This document shows positions 18,764 to 26,151 of a stretch of 38,181 nt of DNA, piece after piece. Within the stretch, counting starts at the first letter, position 1. Each line of letters begins with the position of its first letter. The notes beneath the pieces are model-generated. The model saw only the letters and a list, made by a program, of their open reading frames with translations, was not told the DNA's origin and searched no databases. A program made the translations under genes and the position numbers. The DNA is from Sphingomonadaceae bacterium (GTDB lineage: Bacteria; Pseudomonadota; Alphaproteobacteria; Sphingomonadales; Sphingomonadaceae): positions 1-38,181 of the forward strand of contig JAIOYN010000010.1 of the NCBI GenBank assembly GCA_021741065.1, in the 5' to 3' direction.

Positions 18764-19810
18764 TTAGGTCAAGGCGGCAAGCACCGCATCACCCATTTCA
18801 TGGGTCGAATGCGTACCGCCGAGGTCAGGCGAACGTGCACCGCCAGCGAGCGCCTTAGCGACCGCCGCCTCGATACGGTCAGCCTGCCCTGGCAAGCCCA
18901 GCGAGTACCGCAACATCATGGCCGCCGACAATATCGTAGCAAGCGGGTTGGCTTTACCTTGCCCCGCAATGTCGGGAGCGCTGCCGTGGATAGGCTCGTA
19001 TAGCCCCTTCTGAGCAGCGTCCAGCGATGCGCTCGGTAACATGCCAATCGAACCAGCGCACATGCTGGCCTGATCCGACAATATGTCGCCGAACAAATTG
19101 CCTGTGACGATCACGTCAAACTGGCCGGGGTTGCGCACCAATTGCATCGCGCAATTGTCGACATACATGTGGCTCAACGCGACATCGGGATATTCGGCAT
19201 GGGTTTCGATTACGATATCGCGCCACAATTGCGACGTTTCAAGCACGTTGGCCTTGTCCACCGAGCATAATTTCTTGCCCCGCGCCATCGCGGTTTCGAA
19301 ACCGACGCGTGCAATACGGCGGACCTCATCTTCATCATAGGACATGATGTCATAGCCTTCGCGCCTGCCATCAACGGTTTTGCGCATACCCTTTTCGCCA
19401 AAATAGACATCGCCATTGAGTTCGCGGACGATGACCATGTCGATTTGTGACGCAACTTCAGGGCGCAGCGCACTGGCGTCAGCCAATTCGGGAAACAGGG
19501 TCGCGGGACGCAGATTTGCAAACAAGGATAGTTCCTTGCGCAGGCCCAATATCGCCTGTTCCGGGCGCAAATGCCGTTCAAGCGCATCGCAATCCGGATC
19601 ACCCACCGCGCCGAACAATATCGCGTCGGCGCGCTTGGCAAGCGCCAACGTGTCCGCCGGTAAGGGATGTCCAGTCGCCTTATAGGCCGCGCCGCCAACC
19701 AGCGCTTCTTCAAAGGCAAGCCCGTCGATGGCGAGCGCATCCAAAACGCGGCGTGCTTGCATGATGACTTCGGGACCAATTCCGTCCCCGGGTAACAAGG
19801 CAACTAACAT
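18764..19810 (-). CDS. leuB: 3-isopropylmalate dehydrogenase
   Basis: LeuB oxidises and decarboxylates 3-isopropylmalate with NAD+ in leucine synthesis. Seen in the 348-residue protein: [11 protein letters not shown] at the N terminus, [23 protein letters not shown], the signature [28 protein letters not shown], and [33 protein letters not shown]. The ATG at 19810 has GGACAGG upstream. leuC and leuD are not adjacent; recO lies upstream beyond a pair of REP-like repeats, so this gene probably has its own promoter in the 155-bp gap. metZ follows 27 bp downstream. Confidence 0.97.
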   Translation of the reverse strand: MLVALLPGDGIGPEVIMQARRVLDALAIDGLAFEEALVGGAAYKATGHPLPADTLALAKRADAILFGAVGDPDCDALERHLRPEQAILGLRKELSLFANLRPATLFPELADASALRPEVASQIDMVIVRELNGDVYFGEKGMRKTVDGRREGYDIMSYDEDEVRRIARVGFETAMARGKKLCSVDKANVLETSQLWRDIVIETHAEYPDVALSHMYVDNCAMQLVRNPGQFDVIVTGNLFGDILSDQASMCAGSIGMLPSASLDAAQKGLYEPIHGSAPDIAGQGKANPLATILSAAMMLRYSLGLPGQADRIEAAVAKALAGGARSPDLGGTHSTHEMGDAVLAALT

Positions 19811-19835
19811 TCGACCTGTCCTTCAATTTTTTACC

Positions 19836-19923
19836 GTCACCCTGAACTTGTTTCAGGGTCCATTTCTCGTCACAAGCCGCGGGCTATTGGGCATGATGGA
19901 TGCTGAAACAAGTTCGGCATGAC
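19836..19923. repeat. REP-like palindromes, copies 2 and 3 in inverted arrangement
   Basis: The first unit has an 8-bp perfect stem (ACCCTGAA at 19839-19846, TTCAGGGT at 19852-19859, 5-nt loop). The second, at 19902-19923, carries the same core in the opposite orientation (CTGAAACAAGTTC at 19903-19915, against its reverse complement at 19844-19856). They lie between recO and leuB and match the core found after parE. The pairing of inverted REP units resembles BIME-type arrangements. Confidence 0.75.
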
Positions 19924-19965
19924 GATATTGAAATGTCAGGGTTTCTCCTGCCAACAGCAGTGCAG

Positions 19966-20556
19966 TTATGCAACTGCCCTTTTCAACCGCTCCACGAGGC
20001 GTTCGCGTGCGGCCATGACGTCGGCGCGGCGATCGCCCAGCACATGTGCGACAAGCCGCTTGCGGGTCTGCGCCATCATCCCCACGGGCGCGCTATCGCT
20101 ATCATGTTCTTCGGCATAGCCAAGTTCGGCCAACAGCAATGTTTCATATTGCGCCACGGCGCCTGCCCATACCCGCGCCGCCGGAGCAAGCTCAATCGCA
20201 GAGAGCAAACCATCCGCTGCGCTATGGACACGCGGATAGGGTATGCCCTCAGCCAATGTCGCGGCGGTCACCGCCGTGACCCAGTCAATCGCGGCAATCG
20301 CCAATGGTTCGCTGAGTAAATGTGCGCGGCTGTGCACAGGTTCGGGCGTCAGACGCGCCAATTGCCCCGCTATGCGCGTGCGCCATTCGCCCTTGATCAC
20401 ATTGCCGGGGATAAGGACTGGGCGCAATTGCCGCCCCCGCGCGCCCGCGACATAGCCCGCGAGCATGCCGTACTCCGCGGTGAAGCCACGCACAATGGCG
20501 CCTGTTTCGCCATGGTTGCGGACCGCGCAGATGATGGCAGTAGCCGAAATGTCCAT
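19966..20556 (-). CDS. recO: DNA repair protein RecO
   Basis: RecO helps load RecA at single-strand gaps with RecR and anneals complementary strands. The 196-residue product opens with the OB-fold domain (ISATAIICAVRNHGETGAIVRGFTAEYGMLAGYVAGARGRQLRPVLIPGN), and the helical C-terminal domain follows (RLTPEPVHSRAHLLSEPLAIAAIDWVTAVTAATLAEG). It is shorter than E. coli RecO (about 240) but normal for sphingomonads. The zinc-binding cysteines known in some RecO proteins are not seen. ATG 20556 is the start. It lies 37 bp downstream of the WYL-like gene. Confidence 0.92.
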   Translation of the reverse strand: MDISATAIICAVRNHGETGAIVRGFTAEYGMLAGYVAGARGRQLRPVLIPGNVIKGEWRTRIAGQLARLTPEPVHSRAHLLSEPLAIAAIDWVTAVTAATLAEGIPYPRVHSAADGLLSAIELAPAARVWAGAVAQYETLLLAELGYAEEHDSDSAPVGMMAQTRKRLVAHVLGDRRADVMAARERLVERLKRAVA

Positions 20557-20593
20557 GCACCCTCATGCCAAGACTGCGGCGTGAGGGAAAGTT

Positions 20594-20905
20594 TTATCCT
20601 GCGTCTGCGCTGACCATGAATAAGGTCACACCGGCATATTTTTCGGCGGCAGGTTCGAACGCGGCATCAATGTCAAACGGCTGGTCCGTCAGTTGCAGGT
20701 CGTTGAGCCCCGATAAATGAAACGCGCCGAGCTTCTTATCGCGGCGGGCCACGCCATGTTTTTCCAATATTACAGCATCGGTGAACACCGCACTGTGTTT
20801 GGAATACAGGACATGCGGGGCCAACTTCATCGGCACATTATTGTACACCAAGGTGACACATTTTTTGAGCGCGATAGCTTCCAGAAGCAGTTGATTGTTG
20901 GTCAT
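20594..20905 (-). CDS. Small WYL-like domain protein, function unknown
   Basis: The protein of about 103 residues consists of little more than one WYL-like SH3-type fold: LLLEAIALKKCVTLVYNNVPMKLAPHVLYSKHSAVFTDAVIL, then FHLSGLNDLQLTDQPFD. WYL domains often sense nucleic acids or nucleotides in repair and defence regulators, normally with a helix-turn-helix that is missing here. It lies between uvrC and recO on the same strand, so a link to DNA repair is suggested by context only. ATG 20905 is preferred over GTG 20908. The domain call is by pattern and should be confirmed with a profile search. Confidence 0.72.
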   Translation of the reverse strand: MTNNQLLLEAIALKKCVTLVYNNVPMKLAPHVLYSKHSAVFTDAVILEKHGVARRDKKLGAFHLSGLNDLQLTDQPFDIDAAFEPAAEKYAGVTLFMVSADAG

Positions 20906-20976
20906 CACATGTCTCTATCGCACCCGCTTCACCATGCAATGAAAATAGCGGCGCAGTATTACGCTGTGGCCAGCTA

Positions 20977-22920
20977 TCAGCCGTTGCTATGATAATAATC
21001 ATACACCGTTTGTGCGACGGCGGCGGATACACCGGGGGCCTTTTGCAAATCTTCAAGGCTGGCGTTACGCACGGCGCGGGCGGTGCCGAAATGCATCAAC
21101 AGCGCCTTTTTGCGCGATGGGCCAATGCCAGGAACTTCGTCAAGCGGGCTGACGGTAATAGCCTTGCTGCGCTTTGCGCGGTGCGCGCCAATGGCAAAGC
21201 GGTGCGCCTCATCGCGTAGCCGCTGCAAATAAAACATGACAGGCGCATTGACAGGCAAGGTAAATTCGCGGCCATCGGGGAAGTGGAACGTCTCACGGCC
21301 CGCATGGCGATCAGGACCTTTGGACACGCCGATAAAGGCAACATCCTCAACACCCAGTTCACGCACGACTTGCATGACGGAACTCATTTGCCCTTTGCCA
21401 CCATCGATCAGAACAAGGTCGGGCCAGTTTTCGTCGCGTTCCTGTTCCCCTTCCTCAGCCATCAACCTGCCAAAGCGCCGCGCCATTACTTCGCGCATCA
21501 TAGCGAAGTCGTCGCCGGGCGCAGTATCCGGGTTTTTGATGTTGAACTTGCGATATTGACCTTTGATGAAGCCTTCTGGCCCGGCCACGATCATTGCGCC
21601 CAGCGCGTTTGTCCCTTGAATATGGCTGTTGTCATAGACTTCGATCCGGCGTGGCGGTTCGGGCAATTCGAACAGGCCAGCCACCTCTTGCAGCAATTTA
21701 CCCTGTGTGGTGCTCTCCGCCAGCTTACGGTCAAGCGCTTCCTCGGCATTACGCGTCGCTTGTTTGACCAAGCGCACACGGTCGCCGCGTTGCGGCATGC
21801 TGATTTCGATCTTGCGCTCGGCACGCTCGGACAAAGCTTGCGCCAACAAATCTGCCTCGGTCAGTTGCCGATCGAGGAAAATGGACTTCGCAGGCGGTAC
21901 GTCCTCATAAAATTGCGCGAGGAAGCTGGTGAACACCTCGTCCTCGCTCATTTCCGCAACATGCGCGGGGAAGAATGACCGATGCCCCCAATTTTGCCCG
22001 CCGCGAATAAAAAACGCCTGAATGCCCATCACGCCATTGCGATGCGCCAGCGCAAAAATGTCGGCGTCACCCACGCCTTCTGCGTTGATAGCCTGCGACC
22101 CTTGAATGAAGGTCAGAGCCCGAAGCCGGTCGCGGACCATGGCGGCGCGCTCGAAATCAAGCGCTTCTGCCGCCGACTCCATCTCCTTGGCAAGCTTCGC
22201 CTGTACCGCAGAGGATTTGCCGTCGAGGAAGGATTTGGCGTCCGCGACAAGGCCGTCATAGGACGCGTCATCAATCCGCTCGACACAGGGCGCGGAGCAG
22301 CGCTTGATTTGGTACAGCAGACAAGGCCGGTCACGATTGTTAAAGAAGCTGTCGGTGCAACTGCGCAGCAGAAACAATTTTTGCAGCGCGTTCAACGTTT
22401 GGTTGACGGAACCAGCACTGGCGAACGGGCCGTAATATTGTCCCTTATGCCGCCGCGCGCCGCGATGTTTCTGAATACGCGGAAATTTATGGTCGGCGCG
22501 AAGCAGGATGAAGGGAAAGCTTTTATCATCGCGCAGCAGCACATTGTAAGCGGGGCGATATCGCTTGATCAGCTGCGCCTCCAGCAACAGCGCTTCAGCC
22601 TCGCTGTTGGTTGTGACGATGGTCATGGATCGCGTCAACGCGACCATTCTGCGCAAACGATTGGGGAGCCGGTCAATCTGCACATAATTGCCAACGCGAT
22701 TCTTTAACGCGCGCGCCTTCCCAACATAAAGAACGTCGCCGCGCGCATCGTGCATGCGATAGACCCCAGGTTTGAGCGGAAGGGTCTTCAGAACATTGCG
22801 GATCGCGGCGATGCCGGTATCGAAATCCGGTGTGTCCGCACCGCGCACGGCATATGTCGCCTTTTCCTCACTAAAGCGGGAGGCTGCATTGGGTTGGTCG
22901 GGGCGGTCGGCTTTGGACAT
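20977..22920 (-). CDS. uvrC: Excinuclease ABC subunit C
   Basis: UvrC makes both incisions in nucleotide excision repair. The domains occur in the expected order: GIY-YIG nuclease (PGVYRMHDARGDVLYVGKA), the cysteine segment (CLLYQIKRCSAPCVERI), the UVR motif that binds UvrB (KLAKEMESAAEALDFERAAMVRDRLRAL), the RNase H-like endonuclease (IEVYDNSHIQGTNALGAMIV and DLVLIDGGKGQMSSV), and a C-terminal tandem helix-hairpin-helix (EVPGIGPSRKKALLMHFG). At 647 residues it is full length. A perfect 7-bp hairpin lies directly before the start codon (listed separately). Confidence 0.98.
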   Translation of the reverse strand: MSKADRPDQPNAASRFSEEKATYAVRGADTPDFDTGIAAIRNVLKTLPLKPGVYRMHDARGDVLYVGKARALKNRVGNYVQIDRLPNRLRRMVALTRSMTIVTTNSEAEALLLEAQLIKRYRPAYNVLLRDDKSFPFILLRADHKFPRIQKHRGARRHKGQYYGPFASAGSVNQTLNALQKLFLLRSCTDSFFNNRDRPCLLYQIKRCSAPCVERIDDASYDGLVADAKSFLDGKSSAVQAKLAKEMESAAEALDFERAAMVRDRLRALTFIQGSQAINAEGVGDADIFALAHRNGVMGIQAFFIRGGQNWGHRSFFPAHVAEMSEDEVFTSFLAQFYEDVPPAKSIFLDRQLTEADLLAQALSERAERKIEISMPQRGDRVRLVKQATRNAEEALDRKLAESTTQGKLLQEVAGLFELPEPPRRIEVYDNSHIQGTNALGAMIVAGPEGFIKGQYRKFNIKNPDTAPGDDFAMMREVMARRFGRLMAEEGEQERDENWPDLVLIDGGKGQMSSVMQVVRELGVEDVAFIGVSKGPDRHAGRETFHFPDGREFTLPVNAPVMFYLQRLRDEAHRFAIGAHRAKRSKAITVSPLDEVPGIGPSRKKALLMHFGTARAVRNASLEDLQKAPGVSAAVAQTVYDYYHSNG

Positions 22921-22941
22921 GTTGCCTGCGATGTAGGCAAC
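22921..22941 (-). promoter_or_regulatory. Hairpin abutting the uvrC start codon
   Basis: GTTGCCT (22921-22927) and AGGCAAC (22935-22941) form a perfect 7-bp stem with a 7-nt loop. On the uvrC mRNA it ends exactly at the ATG and includes the only purine-rich AGG that could act as a Shine-Dalgarno. It could dampen translation initiation; no ligand or thermosensor is implied. Confidence 0.5.
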
Positions 22942-22959
22942 GTCTTTGCACTACACAAC

Positions 22960-22986
22960 GTCATTCCCGCATAGGCGGGAGAATGA
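22960..22986. repeat. Short inverted repeat (CATTCCCGC type)
   Basis: GTCATTCCCGC is followed almost at once by GCGGGAGAATGAC, an imperfect inverted repeat with a 2-base insertion in the right arm. It lies between uvrC and atpF and belongs to a dispersed repeat style common in proteobacteria, different from the CTGAAACAAGTTC family. Confidence 0.6.
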
Positions 22987-23006
22987 CTAAGATATGGGAG
23001 CTTAAC

Positions 23007-23633
23007 TTAGTTCAGCGACGCAATCGACTGATCAATCAACGCGGCATCAGCCTTTGCGTCATGATGCGCTGCGATAAGCTGCGCCGCAGCGGCCGCAGCA
23101 GCAGTGGCCGCAGTCTTGCGTACATCGGCAATTGCGGCGCGCTCTGCGGCTGCAATTTTATCTTCCGCGGCTTGCGCACGGCGGCCAATCAACGCGGTGG
23201 CGTCGGACTTGGCGCGCGATATGATCAGCTTCGCTTCTTCTTCGGCCGATGCCTTCATCGCGTCGGCATCAATCGCAGCTTGCTTCGCCTTGGCTTCATA
23301 TTCGGCCTTGATAGCTTCCGCTTCGGCCCGCAAAGCGGTCGCCTGATCCAATTGCGCGCGGATGCCAGCGATTTGGTTATCCAGTGCGCCGGCGATCATA
23401 GCAGGTACTTTTTTCCAAAGTGCCAAGGCAATCACTGCGAGCATCGCCAATGCGACGAGCATGGAAGCGTCAAAACCCAGTGCCGACGGTGCAACATGTT
23501 TTTCAGCGCCGGCATGCGCTTCGGTTGTGGCATGTGCTTCAGCGGCGGGCGCAGCAATCGCTGCGGCGTCTGGTGCAGGCGCCATTGCGGTTGCAGTTGC
23601 AGCCGCTTCGGTTGCTATTTCTGGATTAGCCAT
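23007..23633 (-). CDS. atpF: ATP synthase F0 subunit b
   Basis: This is the peripheral-stalk subunit that links the F1 head to subunit a. It has an unusual Ala/Pro/His-rich N-terminal stretch of about 50 residues, then one membrane helix (ASMLVALAMLAVIALALW), then a long Ala/Lys/Glu coiled-coil (LRAEAEAIKAEYEAKAKQAA, and onward) ending SIASLN. At 208 residues it is longer than the usual 155-165 because of the N-terminal extension. The start ATG lies inside the last codons of b' (8-bp overlap), so the two are coupled. No gene for an F1 subunit follows in the window; a repeat and uvrC lie downstream. Confidence 0.92.
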   Translation of the reverse strand: MANPEIATEAAATATAMAPAPDAAAIAAPAAEAHATTEAHAGAEKHVAPSALGFDASMLVALAMLAVIALALWKKVPAMIAGALDNQIAGIRAQLDQATALRAEAEAIKAEYEAKAKQAAIDADAMKASAEEEAKLIISRAKSDATALIGRRAQAAEDKIAAAERAAIADVRKTAATAAAAAAAQLIAAHHDAKADAALIDQSIASLN

Positions 23634-24120
23634 GGGACATTACCGCCTTCACTGCTTTTGCGGCTTGCGCAGATGTGACCTTGGCACCGGAAACCTTAGC
23701 AACGATATCAGCTGCGGCCTCTGCAGCCACAGTTTCAATACCGGATAATGCTTTGGCGGTTGCCTTCGCCAATTCGGCGTCGGCAGCGGCGATCTTTGCG
23801 CTTATTTCTGCGTCAGCCTTCCCCAGACGCGCATCGGCGTCCTTCGCGGCTTTCGCCTTGGCAGCGGAAGACTTGGCTTGTGCCGCGGTCCGCGCCGCTG
23901 CCAAATCAGCGGCACCGCTGTCACCCAGGTTGTTAGCCTCTGCCCGTGCATGTTCGGCAGCAGCCAGGTCGTCCGCAATCTTGCGATCACGTGCGTCCAT
24001 CGTTGCTTCTACCTTTGGCAACATCACGCGGCCGACCGTAAAATAGATCAAGCCGAATACAATCAACAGCCAAAAGAACTGCGATGCATAGGTTTCAAGG
24101 ATCTGACTAATCTGGGGCAT
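23626..24120 (-). CDS. ATP synthase F0 subunit b'
   Basis: The 164-residue protein starts MPQISQILETYASQFFWLLI with one membrane helix (FFWLLIVFGLIYFTVGRVML), followed by a basic PKVEATMDARDRKIADDL segment and a long Ala-rich coiled coil. Separate b and b' subunits are normal in alphaproteobacteria and photosynthetic bacteria, where they form a heterodimeric stator stalk. It is encoded after atpE and overlaps atpF by 8 bp. Gene naming varies between strains (atpG, atpX or atpF2), so no symbol is given. Confidence 0.95.
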   Translation of the reverse strand: MPQISQILETYASQFFWLLIVFGLIYFTVGRVMLPKVEATMDARDRKIADDLAAAEHARAEANNLGDSGAADLAAARTAAQAKSSAAKAKAAKDADARLGKADAEISAKIAAADAELAKATAKALSGIETVAAEAAADIVAKVSGAKVTSAQAAKAVKAVMSHG

Positions 24121-24147
24121 ATTACGCGCTTGTCCTTATGAAAGAAT

Positions 24148-24168
24148 GCCCCGGCATTGTGCCGGGGC
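24148..24168 (-). promoter_or_regulatory. Strong intercistronic hairpin after atpE
   Basis: A perfect 9-bp stem with a 3-nt loop (GCCCCGGCA / TGCCGGGGC) lies 12 bp after the atpE stop and 28 bp before the b' start. On the mRNA it is followed by AUUCUUUC, only weakly U-rich. It fits a partial terminator or RNA-stabilising hairpin that would leave more atpE message than the downstream stalk genes. Confidence 0.7.
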
Positions 24169-24179
24169 GAAACCGTCAA

Positions 24180-24407
24180 TTAGGCAACGAAGATCAGGAT
24201 CATCGCAACAACGAACGCAAGCAGACCGAGAAGTTCGGCAGCTGCGAAGCCGATGAACAAACGACCCTGCTGACCGTCAGCTGCTGCAGGATTGCGCAAA
24301 GCGCCCTGAAGGAACGAACCGAAAACGTTACCAACACCACCAGCGGCGAGGCCGGCACCAATTGCTGCAAGACCTGCACCGATCAATTTTGCTGCTTCTG
24401 CGTCCAT
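24180..24407 (-). CDS. atpE: ATP synthase F0 subunit c
   Basis: This 75-residue proteolipid forms the rotor ring. Two membrane helices are seen: the first with AAKLIGAGLAAIGAGLAAGGVGNVFG, the second LFIGFAAAELLGLLAFVVAMILIFVA. The proton-carrying carboxylate is Glu58 in AAAELLGLL, and the polar loop is LRNPAAADGQQG. The ATG at 24407 has AGGAGTTATTATC upstream, a strong ribosome binding site; an extended TTG start at 24425 is unlikely. There is no sodium-type ligand signature. The strong hairpin after the stop may set the high subunit copy number. Confidence 0.97.
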   Translation of the reverse strand: MDAEAAKLIGAGLAAIGAGLAAGGVGNVFGSFLQGALRNPAAADGQQGRLFIGFAAAELLGLLAFVVAMILIFVA

Positions 24408-24451
24408 GATAATAACTCCTGTCAAAAATACATATGGGTAGTAGAAAAAAC

Positions 24452-25237
24452 TCAGTGCAAATTAACCGCGTCGTTGATGTACAACGAAGTCAAAAGTGCA
24501 AATACATAGGCCTGAATGGCGCATACCAGCAACTCAAGGAGCGTGATACCGATCATCAGGATGAAAGAAGGGATGCTGACCACCAATGGCACCCACGCAG
24601 CTTCTGCGTTCAAGCCGTTGATGACGAAGCCCGCCAACACCTTCATCAACACGTGCCCAGCTGTCATGGCGACAAAAAGACGAAGTGCGAGGCTGAATGG
24701 GCGGATAAGGAACGAAAACAGTTCGATCAGCGGGATGAGCCACAGCAACCACCAAGGTGTGCCATGTGGCACAAACAGGCTGAAAAAGTGCAGGCCATGC
24801 TTCCAAAAGCCAACGATCAAGACGGTACCAAAGCTGATAACCGCAAGCACGGCGGTGACCGTCAGGTGGCTGGTGACCGTGAATGGGTGCAAGCCGGGTA
24901 CGATACCAAATGGCATCATGCCCATGAAGTTTGCCATGAGGATGAACATGAACAGCGAGAACACCAAAGGCACATATTTTTTGCCTTCAGGACCAACGCT
25001 TGAGGTCAGCATATTGTTCACGAAGCCGGTTACGCCTTCGACCGCCATCTGCCAGCGACCGGGAACCAGGTCACGCTTCATTCCGCCCCACATAAACAGC
25101 CACAAGGCGCCCAATACGAGGATCATGAACAACGAAGAGTTTGTGAAGGAGACGTCGTATCCAGCAATATTGAGCTGCGCGAGCGGCTCAATCTGGAACT
25201 GGTACATCGGATCGATTTTGCCGCTTTCGCCTGCCAC
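24452..25237 (-). CDS. atpB: ATP synthase F0 subunit a
   Basis: Subunit a provides the proton half-channels of F0. Several membrane helices are visible, with the essential Arg in PFSLALRLFVAMTAGHVLMK and the C-terminal PSFILMIGITLLELLVCAIQAYVFALLTSLYINDAV. The start is placed at GTG 25237 (MAGESGKIDPMYQFQIEPL), where AGGG lies 8 bases upstream; another GTG at 25243 is too close to that site, and ATG 25207 would cut the conserved GKIDPMYQF segment. The product is 261 residues, typical. It lies between atpI and atpE. Confidence 0.96.
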   Translation of the reverse strand: MAGESGKIDPMYQFQIEPLAQLNIAGYDVSFTNSSLFMILVLGALWLFMWGGMKRDLVPGRWQMAVEGVTGFVNNMLTSSVGPEGKKYVPLVFSLFMFILMANFMGMMPFGIVPGLHPFTVTSHLTVTAVLAVISFGTVLIVGFWKHGLHFFSLFVPHGTPWWLLWLIPLIELFSFLIRPFSLALRLFVAMTAGHVLMKVLAGFVINGLNAEAAWVPLVVSIPSFILMIGITLLELLVCAIQAYVFALLTSLYINDAVNLH

Positions 25238-25307
25238 GTTCACTACCCTGTTTTTTCCACACCCAAGCGATTTCGCGTGGGCATATTATACGACTTAAGC
25301 GCCCAGA

Positions 25308-25625
25308 CTATTCCGGACGCTCCCCTGAGATCTTTATAATGTTCCTGAAGGCGACTGCGATGCCCAAAAACATGCAGACCAACAGAAGCGCAGGCGAAGT
25401 ACCCAGCAAGTGGTCAAACAACCACCCAACAAGTGCACCACCAGCAGGACCAGCGATGAGCTCAGTTAAAACCCTGTTCCCTTGCCGCATTCCTTTGGCT
25501 GGAACCTGATCTTTACCTGCACGTTCTGCTTCGGCTTTCCGCGCCGCTTTCAGCTGCATGTCTAACGAATCGAGCCGAGCGTCACTTTTGCCTTTGCCAT
25601 CCTGCCCGGAATTGTCCGACATCAT
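25308..25625 (-). CDS. atpI: ATP synthase protein I (AtpI)
   Basis: AtpI is a small membrane protein that helps assemble the c-ring and is usually the first gene of the F0 operon, as here. The 105-residue product has a charged N-terminal half (RLDSLDMQLKAARKAEAERAG) and two membrane segments (ELIAGPAGGALVGWLFDHLLG and PALLLVCMFLGIAVAFRNI). GAGGA precedes ATG 25625. atpB follows after 70 bp. The operon promoter is expected in the roughly 170 bp upstream, which holds a 15-bp palindrome. Confidence 0.93.
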   Translation of the reverse strand: MMSDNSGQDGKGKSDARLDSLDMQLKAARKAEAERAGKDQVPAKGMRQGNRVLTELIAGPAGGALVGWLFDHLLGTSPALLLVCMFLGIAVAFRNIIKISGERPE

Positions 25626-25737
25626 ATGATTCCATCCTCTTTAACAAAGGGAACCACCACGAAATCGGGGCAACCCCGCCTAGGCACCGGCGCTTTAGGA
25701 GAGCGTCTGCGCCAAGTCAACAGCGCGCACGCAAGAA

Positions 25738-25752
25738 TGTTGCAATGCAACA
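25738..25752. promoter_or_regulatory. 15-bp perfect palindrome upstream of atpI
   Basis: TGTTGCA-A-TGCAACA is a perfect dyad about 113 bp before the atpI start, in the gap between atpI and the YdbL-like gene. It could be an operator for the F0 operon, but no matching regulator family is identified and a second copy was not seen. Confidence 0.4.
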
Positions 25753-25797
25753 GGCCGGCGCTAGGCATACGTGCCCCAGCGGGGTTTTAAGACGGTA

Positions 25798-26082
25798 TCA
25801 TCCCTTATTCGGGAACACGCGCCTGACGCTTAATTCAGGTTCAGGGGCAGCGCGGGTTTTCCATTGGCCCGAAGGTGTTTGGTATTTTTCGCCCGCAACC
25901 GTGCGTTCTGCAATCAAGCGACAACCGCTACGCAGCGCCATTTCCTCAACCGTTGCGCCATTTGTGAGCGCTTCTTTCGAATATGCCGCCTTACGCTTGA
26001 TATTGATGTCCTCGACCAACGCGCGAACCATGGGCCCAGGCGCTATGACAAAGCCCAGATAACCGTCTGGTTGCAACGCCAT
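25798..26082 (-). CDS. YdbL-like DUF1318 protein lacking a signal peptide
   Basis: The C-terminal part is a clear DUF1318/YdbL match: PDGYLGFVIAPGPMVRALVEDINIKRKAAYSKEALTNGATVEEMALRSGCRLIAERTVAGEKYQTPSGQWKTR. Members are normally exported and encoded with YdbH and YnbE, large and small envelope partners. Neither partner is here. The frame upstream of ATG 26082 encodes no signal sequence, and it runs into the divergent radC start region. The alternative GTG starts (26118, 26136) add only polar residues. It may be a decayed or relocated copy, or its start may be misread; the roughly 94-residue extent is my best estimate. Confidence 0.6.
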   Translation of the reverse strand: MALQPDGYLGFVIAPGPMVRALVEDINIKRKAAYSKEALTNGATVEEMALRSGCRLIAERTVAGEKYQTPSGQWKTRAAPEPELSVRRVFPNKG

Positions 26083-26151
26083 TCGCTTTAAGCCGCTTGC
26101 GCTCGATGCAAAATTCACAGAAAAGGTTTCTATCACAAAAGGATAGCAGTG

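Noticed and set aside
24434-25003. 189-residue plus-strand ORF opposite atpB
   Set aside because: Rich in His, Asp and Gln as expected from antisense of a membrane protein gene; atpB motifs are clear on the other strand.
25765-25790. CCCCAGCGGGGTTTT as a terminator
   Set aside because: It would end a plus-strand transcript, but both neighbouring genes run on the minus strand, and the stem is short.
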